A stretch of DNA of 64,000 nucleotides from Pedobacter nyackensis (GTDB taxonomy: Bacteria > Bacteroidota > Bacteroidia > Sphingobacteriales > Sphingobacteriaceae), in assembly GCF_900176505.1 (NCBI RefSeq), contig NZ_FWYB01000014.1, positions 62,001 through 126,000 on the forward strand. Reading direction: 5' to 3'. Positions within the stretch are counted from its first letter, which is position 1; each line of letters begins with the position of its first letter. A program made the position numbers and the translations under genes. Of the stretch, positions 19,601-34,600 are shown in pieces. The notes below the pieces were generated by a model. That model was not told where the DNA came from and searched no databases. It saw only the letters and a program-made list of their open reading frames with translations.

Positions 19601-22600
19601 AGGTTTTCCATTGGTTGCATTATAGAAAGCACCTCCGGTTGCTGTTGCAGTATTATTCTTAAACACTACATCCTTCATCTCCAGGGCAGCAGTGATGTGG
19701 TACATTCCTCCACCCTGACTACCTTTATTACCAATGAATTTGACGTCCTTAAAAGTAGCTGCAGCATTGTTGTAAAGTCCACCGCCAAGCTGCACTACAG
19801 TATTTTTTTCAAGGGTGATGTTGCTGAAGGTGGCTGCTCCGCTATTGAAAATCCCTCCACCGCTATAATAAGCATAGTTATTTTTAACCCATAGGTTTTT
19901 AAAGATCACCTTTCCAAGAGCATTGTAAATACCGCCACCATTGTATGGGTCAGCTGTGCTGCTTCCATTGGCACTTTTACCTCCACTAATGGTAAATCCA
20001 TCCAATACCGTAGCATTGGTTAAAGCCAGCCTGTTAAATACGACGTGGTAACTTCTGTTTGCCCCATCAAGGATGGTTTCGTTAGTCGTCATGATAGCCG
20101 TCGAATCCCTATCCGCAAGTTCCTTTTCTGTCGCTGCAAAACCACCGTATATCTTAACGCCTTCTTTCAGGGTAAAATAGTTGTTTACTTTCAAACCTGG
20201 TGTATAAGTACCTTTGGCCACGAAGATTGTATCTCCTGCCATTGCAGAGCTAAGTCCTTTTTGCAAATCCAGGAATGCATGCTCCCAGCTTGCGCTGTTG
20301 TTCATACCTGAGGTTGCCGCCTGGTTTACATAAATCCTTACTTTTCCTGTACCAACTTTCACTTCAAAAGTATACAGTCTGTTTCCACATAAGGTACCAT
20401 CACTGGCCGTGATGTTGAAGGTATACAGGCCTGCATTGATCGGCCTTCCACTTATTCTTCCCGACGGACTCAAAAGAAGTCCATCCGGCAATGAACCATA
20501 ACTCACCGCGTAGGTATAACTTCCCGACCCACCGGAAGAAACCATCTGATGCTCATAGATTACCCCTCTTAAACCTTCAGGCAATACCGCCGGACCAACA
20601 TTGATTCTGTCTTGTTGATTTTCAAAAGCACCCAGGTCCACAACTTCCGTTTTAATCCTCGGCTGTCCTGCAAGATCTTTCAAGATAACCGTAGAAAGGG
20701 AATTGTCACCCATATTGATAGCAGGAGAACAATCCGATAAGAAAAGATCATCTTCATTGCTTAGGTTAAACAACGGATCTTTATCCACGATTACTTTTCC
20801 TGCCACATATCCACCGCGAATCAAAGCGCTCACAGGTTTGATATTCAGGTTAAGCTCATCGACTACGCCATTACCACGTTGGTTACCCCAAACTATACTA
20901 TTGTGCAGATTCAATGTTCCTGCATTTCTATAGATCGCACCACCATATTTGTTTAATGTAGCATTCACGTAAGCAATGCTGTTGGTGCTCATGGTCACGT
21001 TAACCAGCGTTGAGGTTCCCGTATACTGGTATAATGCGCCACCAAAATAAGCACCTGTACCAGTCACCTTATTGCGACTGAACTTAGCACCATTGATGGT
21101 CAATGTGGATGACCACTGGTATAAACCACCACCATGTTGGGTAGCTGTGTTTCCGGTAAAAGTGGCATTATTTAATGTCACCTTACCTGAGTAACTGTAA
21201 AAGCCCCCACCCAGTGTTGCTTTGTTGTCTTTAAATGATATGTTATTAATGGTTACTGCTGCTGTGGCCTGATACATACCTCCACCATAAGCAGCGGTAT
21301 TGTTGATGAACTCGAGCTGTCGCATTGTTGCCACTCCTACGTTGTACAAACCACCTCCGTAGCGATAGGACCCAGAAGCATTGAGCGTTCCATTGTTCTC
21401 GAAAATGACATTGCTGATTAGTCCTGTTCCTCCATTGTACATCCCACCTCCATAAGTATTGGAATTATTATTTTTAATCCAGAGGTGATTGAATGTTGCC
21501 GCTCCGATCCTGTTGTAAATACCGGCACCGATATAGGGCTCGCCAGTGCTTGTACCTGTAGGCACCGACCGGCCGCCACTGATACTGAATCCATCAAGCA
21601 CTGTCGCCGCAGTTAGGGCATTGTAGTTGTACACTACGTGTCTGCTGTTATTGTTACCCGTCAGGATGGTTTCATTAACCGTTCTAACTTTCAGAGAATC
21701 CCTTTCAGCGAGTGTTGACTCTGTAGCAGCAAAACCACCATACATCTTCACCCCTTCTTTTAATTGAAAGTAAGAAGTCACCAATGTTCCCGGACTGTAA
21801 GTCCCTTTAGCCACCCAGATCTGGTCGCCCGCAAGGGATACCTTCAGTGCACTTTGCAAATCGAGGTAAGCATTATCCCAGGTACTACCATTGTTCTGAC
21901 CGGCTGTTGCCGCCTGGTTCACCAGGATACGTACCACTCCTGTACCAGCTACCACATCCATATTATAAACGCGGTTACCACATAAGGTTCCGTCGGTCAC
22001 ATTGATTACAAAAGTATACTTACCGATCACAATAGGATTACCGGTGATCAGTCCTGATGCATCCATCGACAATCCATCAGGAAGTTTACCAGAAATCAAC
22101 TTATAAGTATAAGTGCCTGTTCCGCCACCTCCCTGCAACTGCTGGCTGAATGCCGCTCCACGTGGGATTTGAGGTAAAGTTTCAGGGTTTAATGTGATGA
22201 CATCCGACTGGTATTCTATAGCACCCAAATCAATCACTACTGCCTTTGTTCTTGGATTACCAAGCCTGTCTACCGTGCCCGCAGGAGCCAGGTTATTGTC
22301 ACCTGTGTTGATTGCCGGAGAGCAGCCGGTAAGTGCCAGGTCATCCGCATCAGCATTCACAAAAGCAGGATTAGCATCTATGATATTTAACCCTGTAGTG
22401 TAACCACCACTGATCAAGGAATTGGTTGTTTTGATGTTCAGATTCAGTTGATCAGACATTCCTTCTCCGCGGATATTACCCCAAAGAATACTATTGTTTA
22501 AAGTCACCGTTCCTGAATTACGGTACAATCCACCGCCATAATTCACCGTTCCGGTTTTATAATATCCGATACTGTTTTTACTGAAGGTTGTGTTGGTTAA

Positions 22601-25600
22601 AGTGGCTGTTCCAGTGTAGATAAATACTGCCCCTCCATAGTAAGCCGAACTACTGTTAACTTTATTTCGACTAAAAGTAGTATTGCTGATCTTCAACGTA
22701 GCACTACTCCAGATTGAACCTCCATGTTGTCCCGAATTATTGTTCTGGAATGATGCACGGTCAATGTTCAATACACCCCCGGCATAGATTGCTCCACCTG
22801 CCGCTGTTGCAACATTATCTTTAAAACTAACATTACTCAGGTTAGCTGTACCACTTGCAAGGTATAAAGCACCTCCGGTAGTAGCCCTGCTTCCATTGAA
22901 GCTTGCATTGCTCAGGTTGGTAACCGCACTAGAATTAACATAGATAGCTCCACCTTGCCCGTTGGTCACTGTATTACTTTCAAACCTAACATCATTCAGA
23001 TCGGCAATACCAGTACTAAACATCGCCGCTCCATATCCCGGATAGCTGGAGCTCTCAATAATTCTGTTGTTTTCGAATACCCCTTTGTTCAGCTTAAATC
23101 CTTTTACATTATATACTGCAGAACCACGTGCATAATAGCCGGTAGATCTGTTGTTGCTGAAGGTCACATCTGTATAGCTGGCATCACCATTGTGATATAA
23201 ACCGGCTCCATATACAGCAAGGTTGTTCTTGATCCACAGGTTACGGAACACTACCGCTCCCAGTGAATTGTAAATACCTCCACCATAATAATTAACGCTA
23301 TTGTTTGTGGTGTTAACCGCCGATCCTCCCCCTTGTATACTGAAACCATCCAATACCGTTGCACTCGTAAGCGCAGCTGCGTTGTACACAACGTGATAGC
23401 TTGCAATACCCTGGCTACCATCAAGAATGGCTTCATTATCTGTTCTGATCTTTAGCGTATCCCGCTCTTCAATGGTCGTCTCTGTTCCGGCAAATCCACC
23501 GTACATCTTCACACCTTCTTTTAACTTGAAGGTCGATGCTGCCAGCGGACCACTGTAATAAGTTCCTTTGGCTACCCAGATCTCATCTCCTGCTCCGGCA
23601 AGTTCTAATGCCGTTTGCAAGTCTTTGAAAGCGTTTGTCCAATCACTGCCATTGTTTGCACCCGCAGCAGCCTCATGTACATACATTCTGCCGGTTCCGT
23701 TTTGCACGGTTACTTTGTACTGTCGGTTACCACTTAGGTTTCCATCCGTAGCACCAACCACAAAAGTATAAACGCCAATAATATTCGGTACACCAGTTAG
23801 TTTTCCATCGGCCGTCAATAACACACCCGGAGGAAGTTTTCCTGCCTGAAGACTCCAGGTTACCGGCAGACTGGTTCCGGTAAGACTAAATGGAAGATTC
23901 AGGGAAGCTCCTCTGGTGATTGCTTCAATCGTTTCAGGGGTGATGATCAATCTTTCAGTACTTTCATTTTCATAAGCACCCAGGTCGATCTTATTGTTGA
24001 TCACCCTGGCTTTACCAGCAAGATCTTTATCATAAGCCTGCCAGCTGTTCTCACCACCATCAATAGCTAGTGAACCACCCTGCAATTGCAGGTTATCTGC
24101 CGCTGTATCCAGGAACAATGGATCGCCAATTTTAACGTCCGTTCCAGTAGCATAATCTTGCTGTACGATGGTATTCCCTACAATAACTCCGGCATTGAGC
24201 TGATCCGCGATCGTACCTGTACGGGTGTTACCCCAGAGGATACTATTGTGTATGGTTACTGTTCCCGAATTACGGTATAAAGCCCCACCATAACTCAAAG
24301 TCGCGGTACCCTTGGCATAGCCGATATTGTTTTTGCTGAAACTACTGTTGTTGATCAATACATCATTAGAGCTGATGTAAATAGCACCACCGTAATAAGC
24401 TGCCGTTGAAGTCACCTCATTCCGACTGAAGATACTGTTATCGATCTTCAGATTGCTGTTGGACCAGATGGCTCCACCATGCTGCACCGCTATGTTATGA
24501 ATAAAAGAAGCGCGGTTAAGCATCAATACCCCGCTGGCATAAATGGCTCCACCTGTAGTAGCTGCATTATCTGTGAAAACAACCTCTTCGAGCACCGGAC
24601 TTCCGCTGGCGATAAACAGGGCTCCCCCGGTTGTGGCTTTGTTTCCTGTAAAAGTTCCTTTCTTAATTTTAATCACTGCACTGGAGTTGCTGTAAATCGC
24701 AGCTCCCTGTCCGTTAAGAATACTGTTATTTTTGAATTCGACTTCAGAAAGATCCAACATTCCTGTAGTAAAGATACCAGCTCCATAACCAGGATAACTG
24801 CTGGACTCCAAAATCTTATTGTTCTCAAATACCCCTTTGCTCAGCTTAAAACCTTTCGCATTGTAAACCGCCGCACCCCTTGCACTTGTTCCTTTTGCCT
24901 GGTTGTTGCTGAACATAATGTTCGTATATGTTGCGTCTCCATTGTGATAGATACCTCCACCATAAGTTCCGTTATTGTTCTTTACCCAGAGGTTGCTGAA
25001 CTGAACTGCGCCCAGGCTGTTGTAGATACCACCACCCTGATAATTGTTACCACTGATGAGGGTTGCGTTACCGCCCTGGATACTAAATCCATCGAGGATC
25101 GTAGCTGAGGTTAATGCCAGTACATTAGTTACAACATGGTAACTGGCTATACCCTGACTACCATCCATGATCGTTTCATTCACACTACGCAGATCGGCCA
25201 TATTCCTGTCTGTCAGCACCAGCTCTGTTCCAGCAAAACCACCATACATCTTCACCCCTTCTTTTAGCTTAAAGGTTGAAGCAGCCAGTGGCCCCGTAAA
25301 GTAAGTGCCTTTGGCTACCCAGATCTCATCGCCAGCCCCTGCAAGGTCCAGTGCCGGCTGTATATCCGTAAATGCATTTGCCCAGTTACTACCATTGTTA
25401 TCACCTGCAGCTGAACGATTAACAAACAAGCGACTGATACCGTTTTGTACTATGATGGTGTATTGTTTACTACCCAGGATCTGCCCGTCGGTAGCTCCGA
25501 TAACAAAGGTATAAGTGCCCACAACCGTAGGTACTCCCTTAAATTTTCCATCTGCAGAGAAGGTAACACCCGTAGGCAATTTACCTGTCTGCAAGGTCCA

Positions 25601-28600
25601 GCTAACCGGCAATGCAGTTCCTGTAGCAACCAGTTGCAGATCCAGAGCAGTTCCTCTCGAAATAGGATTGATAACCGCAGGGCTGATCATCAGTCGGCCA
25701 TTGCCATCCTGCTCATAAGCACCCAGATCTATGGTTGCATTTACTACCCTTGGATTACCCGAAAGATCCTTATCAAAAACCTGCCAGTTGTTTTCACCCG
25801 CATCAATCGCCAGTGAACCTCCTTTAAGGTGCAGGTCATCGGCAGCTGCATTTACAAACATCGGGTCTCCGATTTTGATATCAGTTCCACCGACATAATT
25901 GCCCTGAACAATAGAGGTAGCAATAATAACCCCCACATTCATTTGGTCAGGAACATCATTTCCTCGTTTATTGCCCCAGAAGATACTGTTGTTGATCGTT
26001 GCAGTACCAGTTGAGCGGTACACAGCTCCACCATAACTCAAGGTTGCCGTTCCTTTATTGTAACCAATGCTATTGTTACTGAAACTGGTATTATTGATCA
26101 GTGCATTTCCAGAACTCAGGAAAATAGCTCCACCGTAATACCCTGCGGTAGAAGTCACACTGTTTCGGCTAAAAATACTATTGTCGATTTTCAGCGTGCT
26201 GGCCGACCATAGTGCCGCACCATGTTGTAATGAAGAGTTGCTGATGAACGAAACCCTGTTGATGTTGACTACTCCTGCAGCATACATAGCTCCGGCAGTG
26301 CTTGTCGACGTATTGTTCTTGAACTGTACATCGGTAAATGTGGTTGTACCATTTGCCAGGAATACTGCACCCCCTGTTGTTGCTTTGTTTCCTGTAAATT
26401 CAGTTTTACTAATATCAACAATTGCTCCTGAGTTGGAATAAATAGCTCCCCCCTGTCCATTGCTGATCAGGTTATTTTCAAACTTCACCTCATTCAGCAT
26501 TAGTGCTCCTGAATTAAATATCGCTGCTCCGTATGCTGTACTACTACCGGTTTCTACCAATTGGTTGTTCTGGAAAACACCTTTTGTCAGCTTGAAGCCC
26601 TTCACGTTGTAAACCGCCGCACCTCTTGCATTCGTTCCTTTTGACTGGTTATTGCTAAAAATGATGTCTGTATATTCTGCATCTCCGATATGGTATAAAC
26701 CACCACCGTATGCTGCAATGTTATTTTTAATCCATAAATGACTGAAAACAGCAGCCCCGTTGGTATTGTAAATACCACCGCCATAATAACTGGCTCCGGT
26801 ACTATTAATCGCTGCCTTCCCGCCCTGGATACTAAAACCATCCAGTACGGTAGCGCTGGTTAGTGCCGCGGCATTATATACAACGTGATAACTCACCGTA
26901 CCCTGACTACCATCCAGGATGGTTTCATTTGCGGTACGTATGTTATCTATGTTTCTTTCTGTAAGGAGTGCTTCTGTTCCGGCAAAACCGCCATACATTT
27001 TAACACCTTCCTTTAAAGTAAAGTACGAGCTGGCTAAAGGTCCGGTATAATACGTTCCTTTGGCCACCCAGATCTCGTCCCCGGCCTTACTCTGCGTTAA
27101 TGCTGTCTGAAGATCGGTAAAGGCATTCGCCCAGTTGCTACCATTGTTATTTCCTGTCGCCGCTTGTCGCACATACAGTCGCGATGGTCCGTCGGTAATA
27201 ACAGCATTAAACTGCTTACTACCCACCAGCGTACCATCAGTAACCGATATTACAAAAGTATATGTCCCTACTACAGTTGGTCGTCCTGTGATTAATCCAT
27301 CATTGGTCAACACCAAGCCTGTAGGCAGTGTGCCCGACTGCAATGTCCAGGTGTAATTTCCAGCACCGCCTGTAACACTCATCTGGAAGTTAGGATCAAG
27401 TCCACGCGCCGATGAAGGGAATACAGCAGGTTGAATTTTCAGACCATTACCACCCAAACTTTCATAAGCACCAAAGTCGATGATATCATTGGTGATCCTT
27501 GGATTTCCTGCAAGATCTGTGCTTGTTGTATTGCTTAAATTATCACCAGCATCAATTGCTGGTGATCCACCTTTTAGCTGCAAATCATCCTGTGCCGGGT
27601 TAGCAAATAAAGGATTTCCGATTAAAATATTTACGCCTGTTGCATAACCACCCTGAACGATTGTGTTACGAACATTCTGTCCGGCAGTAAGCTGATCAGG
27701 GACATTGCTTCCGCGGGTATTGCCCCAGAAGATACCGTTGTTCACCGTTACCACACCTGCCGAACGGTAGAGTCCCGCACCACCAATCGTAGTGGCATGT
27801 GTAAAGGCAATCTTATTATCACTGAAGGTAACATTGTTCAGGTTGGTTGCCGAAGCAGCATACATACCTCCACCATAGTAACCTGATCCTGCTGTAGTGA
27901 CCGCATTTCTGCTGAAGATAACGTTCGTCAGGTTTGCCGTTCCGGAGCTGTTGTACATACCCCCGCCCTGCTGACCGGCAGTGTTGGCAATAAATGAACC
28001 ACGATCAATATTCAGCACACCACCACTTTGAGAAATACCTCCGGAATTCAGTTTCGCACTGTTTCCGCGGAAGGTCACATCCGTCATAGTGATGTTTCCA
28101 CCGAGGTTAAAGAAACCACCACCTACAGCGTTGGCCTCATTTCCTTCGAATAAGATTTTATCATAAACGGCCGTTCCTATGTTATAGATACCAGCACCTC
28201 TTTCTGCTTTATTATTGATGACCCGTAGATTGCTGAAAATAGCTTTTACAGCTGCATAATTGTAAATACCTGCTCCACGGTTGTTATCGGAGTCAGTACC
28301 TGCAAGGCCCTGTCCACCGCTAATGGTAAAACCATCCAGTAAAGTGGCATTGCTCAGTGCAATATTGTTAAACACAACGTGTCTGCTTGCTACACCCTGG
28401 CTACCATCCAAAATAGTCTGGTTGCTCGTGTGGATCAGCGGCATGGCCCTGTCGTTAAGTGTTGTTTCTGTTCCGGCGAAACCTCCGTATATTTTTACAC
28501 CCTCTTTCATGGTGAACCAGCTTGTGGCTAGTAATCCCGGACTATAAGTCCCTTTAGCTACCCAAATCTGATCTCCCGCAAGGGCTTTGGTTATGGCAAC

Positions 28601-31600
28601 TTTAAAGTCGGTATACCCATGTTCCCAGCTGCTACCATCATTCCTGCCAGATACCGCAGCAACATTAACGAATAGCTGTGTAGATGCTGGATTTACGAGT
28701 AAGGTATATTGTCTTCTGCCGACAAGTGTGCCATCCGTAGCCCCAACCACAAAAGTAAATGTTCCTGCCTCCAGTGGTCTGCCTTTTAATACTCCGGCGG
28801 CATCCAAACTAAGTCCAGACGGTAATACACCGGAAGTGATGCTCCATACCAGATTGGCGCCTCCTGCAGAAACAGTAAGAGGCACTTCAAACAAGTCCCC
28901 ACGACTAAAAGCCTGCAGGGTAGCCGGACTAATGATCAGACTGGCGGTACCTTGATTCTCAAAGGCCCCCATATCCACTACATCATTAAAGATCCTCAGA
29001 TTTCCTTCCACATCAGTAGCTCCAGTCACCTTGGCATTATCGCCCATATCAATTGCAGGCGATCCTCCTCTTAAACGAAGATTGTCTGCCGCCGCATCAG
29101 TAAAGAGCGGATTGCCAATGGCGATATTGGTTCCCCCGCTAATACCATTCTGTACAATACTCTTATCAATGGTGACTACACCCTGGATCTGATCGGCTAC
29201 GCCTCCCTCACGGGTATTGCCCCAAAAGATACTATTGCTGATCGTAACAGTACCGCCTGCACGATACAAAGCACCACCACCCGCAGCATTTCTAGAGATG
29301 CTGTTGTTACTGAAAGTCACGTTAGTCAGCGTAGCTGAATTAGCAGCATACATTGCTCCACCGTATGCGCCTGCAGTAGCTAAAGCGACGATACGGTTGC
29401 GACTGAATACTACGTTATTTAATCTGGCTACCCCTGTAGTCTGTAATGCACCACCATGCTGCGTTGATTCATTATCAATAAAGTACACACGTTCAAAGAG
29501 CGGCGTACCTGCCGAAATAACAGCACCACCCAGGGCCCTAGATCGGTTTGATTTAAAGGTAACATCGGTAAATTCCGGTGCACCTGCCTGAATATATACC
29601 GCACCACCGTTAAGTGCCTGGTTTCCTGTAAATGTAGTATTGGAAATTTTAACCGGTGAGCTTGTGTTGCTATAAAATGCCCCACCATAAGCGTAACCTG
29701 TACCACCGGTAATGTTATCTTTAAAGGTAGTATTGCTGATCAATGCGGTTCCACTATTGAAAATAGCCCCACCATAAGTGGCAGATCCTGCAGTAATAGC
29801 GTTTCCTTCGAAAAGCACCTTATCAACGGTAATACCGCCAGTATGGTTATAAAGACCAGCACCGCGACCGAGGTTACCAATGGTGCTGTTCGCAATAAAT
29901 TTGGTATTGGTAAAAGTAGCTACTCCTGAAAGCACAAAAGCCCCACCACCAAAAAGTGCAGTGTTGTTGGTAATAATTAAGTTGTTAAATATAGGTCGCC
30001 CCAGACTGGTATAAATACCGGCACCATAGTAGTTCACACCTTGGTCGGGCACATTAGGGTAACTGGTACTTGTGGTGGTTAGGGTACGGCCTCCGGAAAT
30101 CGTAAATCCATCAAGGATGGTCTCCGAAGTAACAGCTGTAGTACTGGATACCACATGGTAACTGGCTACACCCTTACTTCCATCGAGGATACTTTTGTTG
30201 GTCGTATGAATAAGGTTGGTATCTCTTGCGGCCAGGTTCTCTTCAGTACCTGCAAAACCCCCATAAATCTTTACATTTTCCTTCAAGGCAAAGGTAGAGG
30301 TAACCAATAATCCAGGACTATAATTCCCTTTGGCTACCCAGATCTGATCTCCGGCCGTTGCCTGTCCCAGTGCCAGCTGCAAATCGGTAAATGCATTTGG
30401 CCAGTTACTACCATCCTTACGGCCGGCAGTTGCTCCTTCGCTTACATAAATGTTGGTTGAACCTGGACTAACCACAACATTAAATTGCTTTGTGCCGGCG
30501 AACTCTCCATCTGTAACAGATACTACGAAAGTATAGTTCCCTACAAACATCGTTCTTCCAGAAAGCAGCCCCTCTGCACTAAAGCTAAGTCCTGTAGGTA
30601 AAGCCCCTGAAGAAATGCTCCAGGTAAGCGATGTTCCACCACCGGTAGCGGTAAATTGTGTACTTATATTGGTACCACGAACCGAAACCGGTAAAGATGC
30701 AGGTAGGATAAGCAGGCTCTCACCACCTTGATTTTCGTGAGCACCAAGGTCCACAATTCCATTAACCACCCTTGGCAGATTGGCCAGGTCGAGTGCTGTT
30801 CCACTCGCTGAATTATCACCCACGTCGATCGCTGCTGACCCGCCTTTAATTTTAAGGTTATCTACAGCAGCATTGGTAAACAATGGATTCCCAATAGAAA
30901 TCTTGGTTCCACCAGCGTAGCCATTTTCGACAATACTATTGGTAATAGTTACCACACCTGCAATCTGATCAGACAGTGCATTGGCTCTTTTGTTACCCCA
31001 GAAAATACTATTGTAAATGGATGCAGAACCACTGCGCATATAAAACCCGGCACCGGCATTGTTGGTGGCATGGGTGTAGGCACTGGTATTGTTGCTAAAA
31101 GTGGTATTACTCAAAACTGATGCCCCGGCATAATTGTACATTCCCACACCATAACCTACAGTAGAATTTGTGGTGATCTTATTCTGACTGAACACCACAT
31201 TATCTAGTCTGGAAATTCCGTTGTTATAAAGTCCGGCACCATATTGTGCGGATGTATTGCCAATAAAAGAAACTCTGTTTAAGGTTAGCGTTCCGGCACT
31301 CATCATTCCGGCACCGGTTGTTGTAGCCGTATTATTTTTAAATACAAGGTCTTCTGCGTTAAGACCAGTAGTACTCATTAATCCTCCTCCATTCCCTACT
31401 ACTGTATTCTCTTCAAACAAACTCTTTTTAAGGTTCAGGGTACCAACGTTATGGTATAAACCAGCACCAGAGGTGGTTGCTTTATTTCTTAAGAAAGTTA
31501 AATTTTCTGCGCTCAGATTGGCAACAGTATTAAACATGCCCCCGCCAAGGACGGCTTCATTTTCTACGAAAGTCAGGTTACGCAGGATCACAAACGCATT

Positions 31601-34600
31601 AAGGTTGTATAAACCACCGCCATATCCTGCTCCGCGGTTAGCAATATTTTTCTCGAGGCGAATATTTTCAAAGGTGGATGGGCCGTTATTGTAAATACCT
31701 CCACCGAACCTATCCGCATTATTGTTCTTTACCCAGAGATTTCTGAATACCGCTTCACCGGCATTGTTATAGATACCTGCAGCACTGTAGGGAATAGTAC
31801 TGTACGATCCTATTGCCGTTCTACCACCCATAATACTGAAACCATCTACAACAGTTTGGTTTGTAGATTGCTCCAGGTTAGTCACTACATGATAGCTTTT
31901 ATTATTTCCTGTAAGAATGGTTTCATTAACCGCATATAAATTATTGGCATCTGCTACCCTTTCTGTCAATTCATTTTCTGTCCCTGCAAAACCGCCGTAC
32001 CATTTTACTCCCGACTTCATGGTGAAAGTACTGCCTACATCCGGTCCAGGTGAATAAGTACCTTTAGCCACCCAGATTTCATCTCCTGCAATCGCATAAC
32101 TTAATGTTGGCTGCAAATCGGTAAAGGCATCTGCCCAGTTCGCACCTGTTGCTTTTCCTATGGCATCTTTATTCACGTAGAAACGTGCAGACCCGGGAAT
32201 AGCATCAATGGTGTACTGTTTACTGCCAATAAGCGTAGCATTGTTTACAGCAATCACGAATGTATCTCCACCAGGCGTAGGTTTCATCACCCGGCCATAA
32301 ATCCGTCCACCAGGAGTGATCGATAGTCCAAGTGGCAGTTCTCCGCTTAAGATACTCCAGGTAAAAGGAGCTGTCCCACCGGTTGCGGTCATCTGAATAT
32401 CCACCAATGCGCCCCTGGTAATTGTTCCAAGTGTTGCCGGTGCAATTTTGAGGGAAGCCCCGCCTTGATTTTCATAGGCACCATGGTCTACAATAGCATT
32501 ATAAATCCTTGGATTGCCCTCGATATCTTTACTTGTACCAACAGCTCCGTTATTACCTTTATCTATGGCAAGTGATCCTGTTTTTAAAGTCAGGTTATCA
32601 TTTACAGGATCTGTAAATAGAGGATCACCTACTAGGATAGCTGATCCGGTAGCATATCCATCTTCAATGGTACTATTGATCACAGAGCTGACTCCAGTAT
32701 TGAGCTGATCGGACAGGCCTGTTCCCTGGGTATTCCCCCATAGGATACTGTTAGCAACATTTACTGTACCCCCAGCACGGTATAAACCAGCGCCGCTATT
32801 CAGGAGCGTCCGCGCTACAGTATTCTTACTAAAAGTAGCATTGGTGATATTGGTAGTACCCGCGGCAACATATATACCACCACCATAATAGCCAGCTGTT
32901 GAAGTTACCGCATTGCGACTAAAAGCAACATTTGTGAAGGTAGCAATACCATTCATATAGATACCACCGCCGTGCTGTAAGGCAATATTGTTAACGAATA
33001 GCCCGCGATCGATGTTTAATGATCCTGTACTGGAAATACCGGCACCTGTTGTATTTGATCGGTTTGAACGGAAGGTTACATCCGTAAGTGTAGCCGTACC
33101 TGAATTCATAAATCCACCACCAGCTGCCGGCGCTTCGTTATTTTCAAATACCCCATTGTTCAGGATAAAACCGGCAACTGTATTAACCAGGCCACCACCC
33201 GTAGTTGTTACACTGTTATTTTCAAAAACTGCATTATTGATCGTTACATTAATAGCCGTATTGTACATCCCACCACCCTGGATACCCTGGTTGCCGCGGA
33301 AGGTTACGTTGTTTAATATCGCATTTGCTCCGTTATTGTAAAATCCACCGCCATGCCTGGTAGAAAGCGTAGCCGAGTTACCTTCAAAATGAACGTTTTC
33401 CAATTTGATCGCGATAGCGGTATTGTACATTCCTCCACCGAGTGTAGCACCTGTATTATTTTTAACAATCAGGTTTTTGTAGGTTCCATTTACCGCCGCC
33501 ACGAGACTGTAAATCCCCGTACCATAAATAGCTGCAACTGTGGCGTTTCCACCTGAAACCGTAAAACCATCTAAGAGCGTCTCTACGGACATGGGCGTAG
33601 TGCTGGAAACGACGTGTTTGTTTACTGAGGAACCATGGAGTTCTGCATTGTTAAGCGTAAATTTTCCATTGGCATCAGCTATACGCTGAGAGAGAAGTGT
33701 TTCCGTTCCGGCAAAACCACCATACAGTTTCACGCCGGATACCAGATTGAAGGTAGAATCCACATGACCAGCAGGCGCATAAACTCCTTTTGCTACCCAG
33801 ATTTCGTCTCCACTCTTTGCCATGCCCAAGGCCGACTGCAACCTGGTTAATCCATTTGTCCAGTCTGCACCATTATTGGCACCTGTGGCATTGCCTTTAA
33901 CATGCCAGCGAGTTGCTCCATCGTTTACCTGTAAATTGTACTGCCTTGTCGCCATTGTCCCATTCTGCGTAGCCTTGATGACAAACGTATAGGCTCCCGA
34001 ATACATAGGTACACCACTAAGTATTCCAGTTTGCTTGTTGAAGAGTACGCCCAATGGAAGTGTACCAATGGTATGTTCCCAGGTGATTACACCTGAAGAT
34101 GCGGAGGTACTGAGCTGCTGACTATATACTGTTCCCCTGCGGGCTACCGGCAAAGTAGCCGGCAGGAGCGCCAGAGATCCGGCACTTGCATTTGTATTTT
34201 CATAAGCCCCCAGGTCGACGATATTATGGATTATCCTTGTATTTCCACCCAGGTCGTTTGCTGGTCCTACATAGGCATTGTTTCCCGCATTAATGGCTAC
34301 TGAACCGTTTTTTAAACGCAAATCGTGGGTCAGCGCATTTTCAAATTCCGGATTACCGATGAGGTTATTAGCACCATATATGTAATCATCCTGAATAAGA
34401 TTGTTGGCCAGATTGGTGGCCGTTCCACCAATTTGATCGTTCACATCATTGCCACGTTTATTACCCCAGAAAATATTGTTATAAATGCCGAATGCTGCAG
34501 GAGCAGCATATAAACCAGCTCCTATTGTGGTAGCACCTGCAACCGTATAATTCGTTGTGTTATTACTGAAAGTACAGTTAGTAACGGTTGCGGTACCACT

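Noticed and set aside
24479..25108. 209-codon plus-strand frame opposite beta-helix unit 8
   Set aside because: Similar antisense frames recur opposite the other units (e.g. near 22955 and 26181), as expected from the repeated coding sequence.
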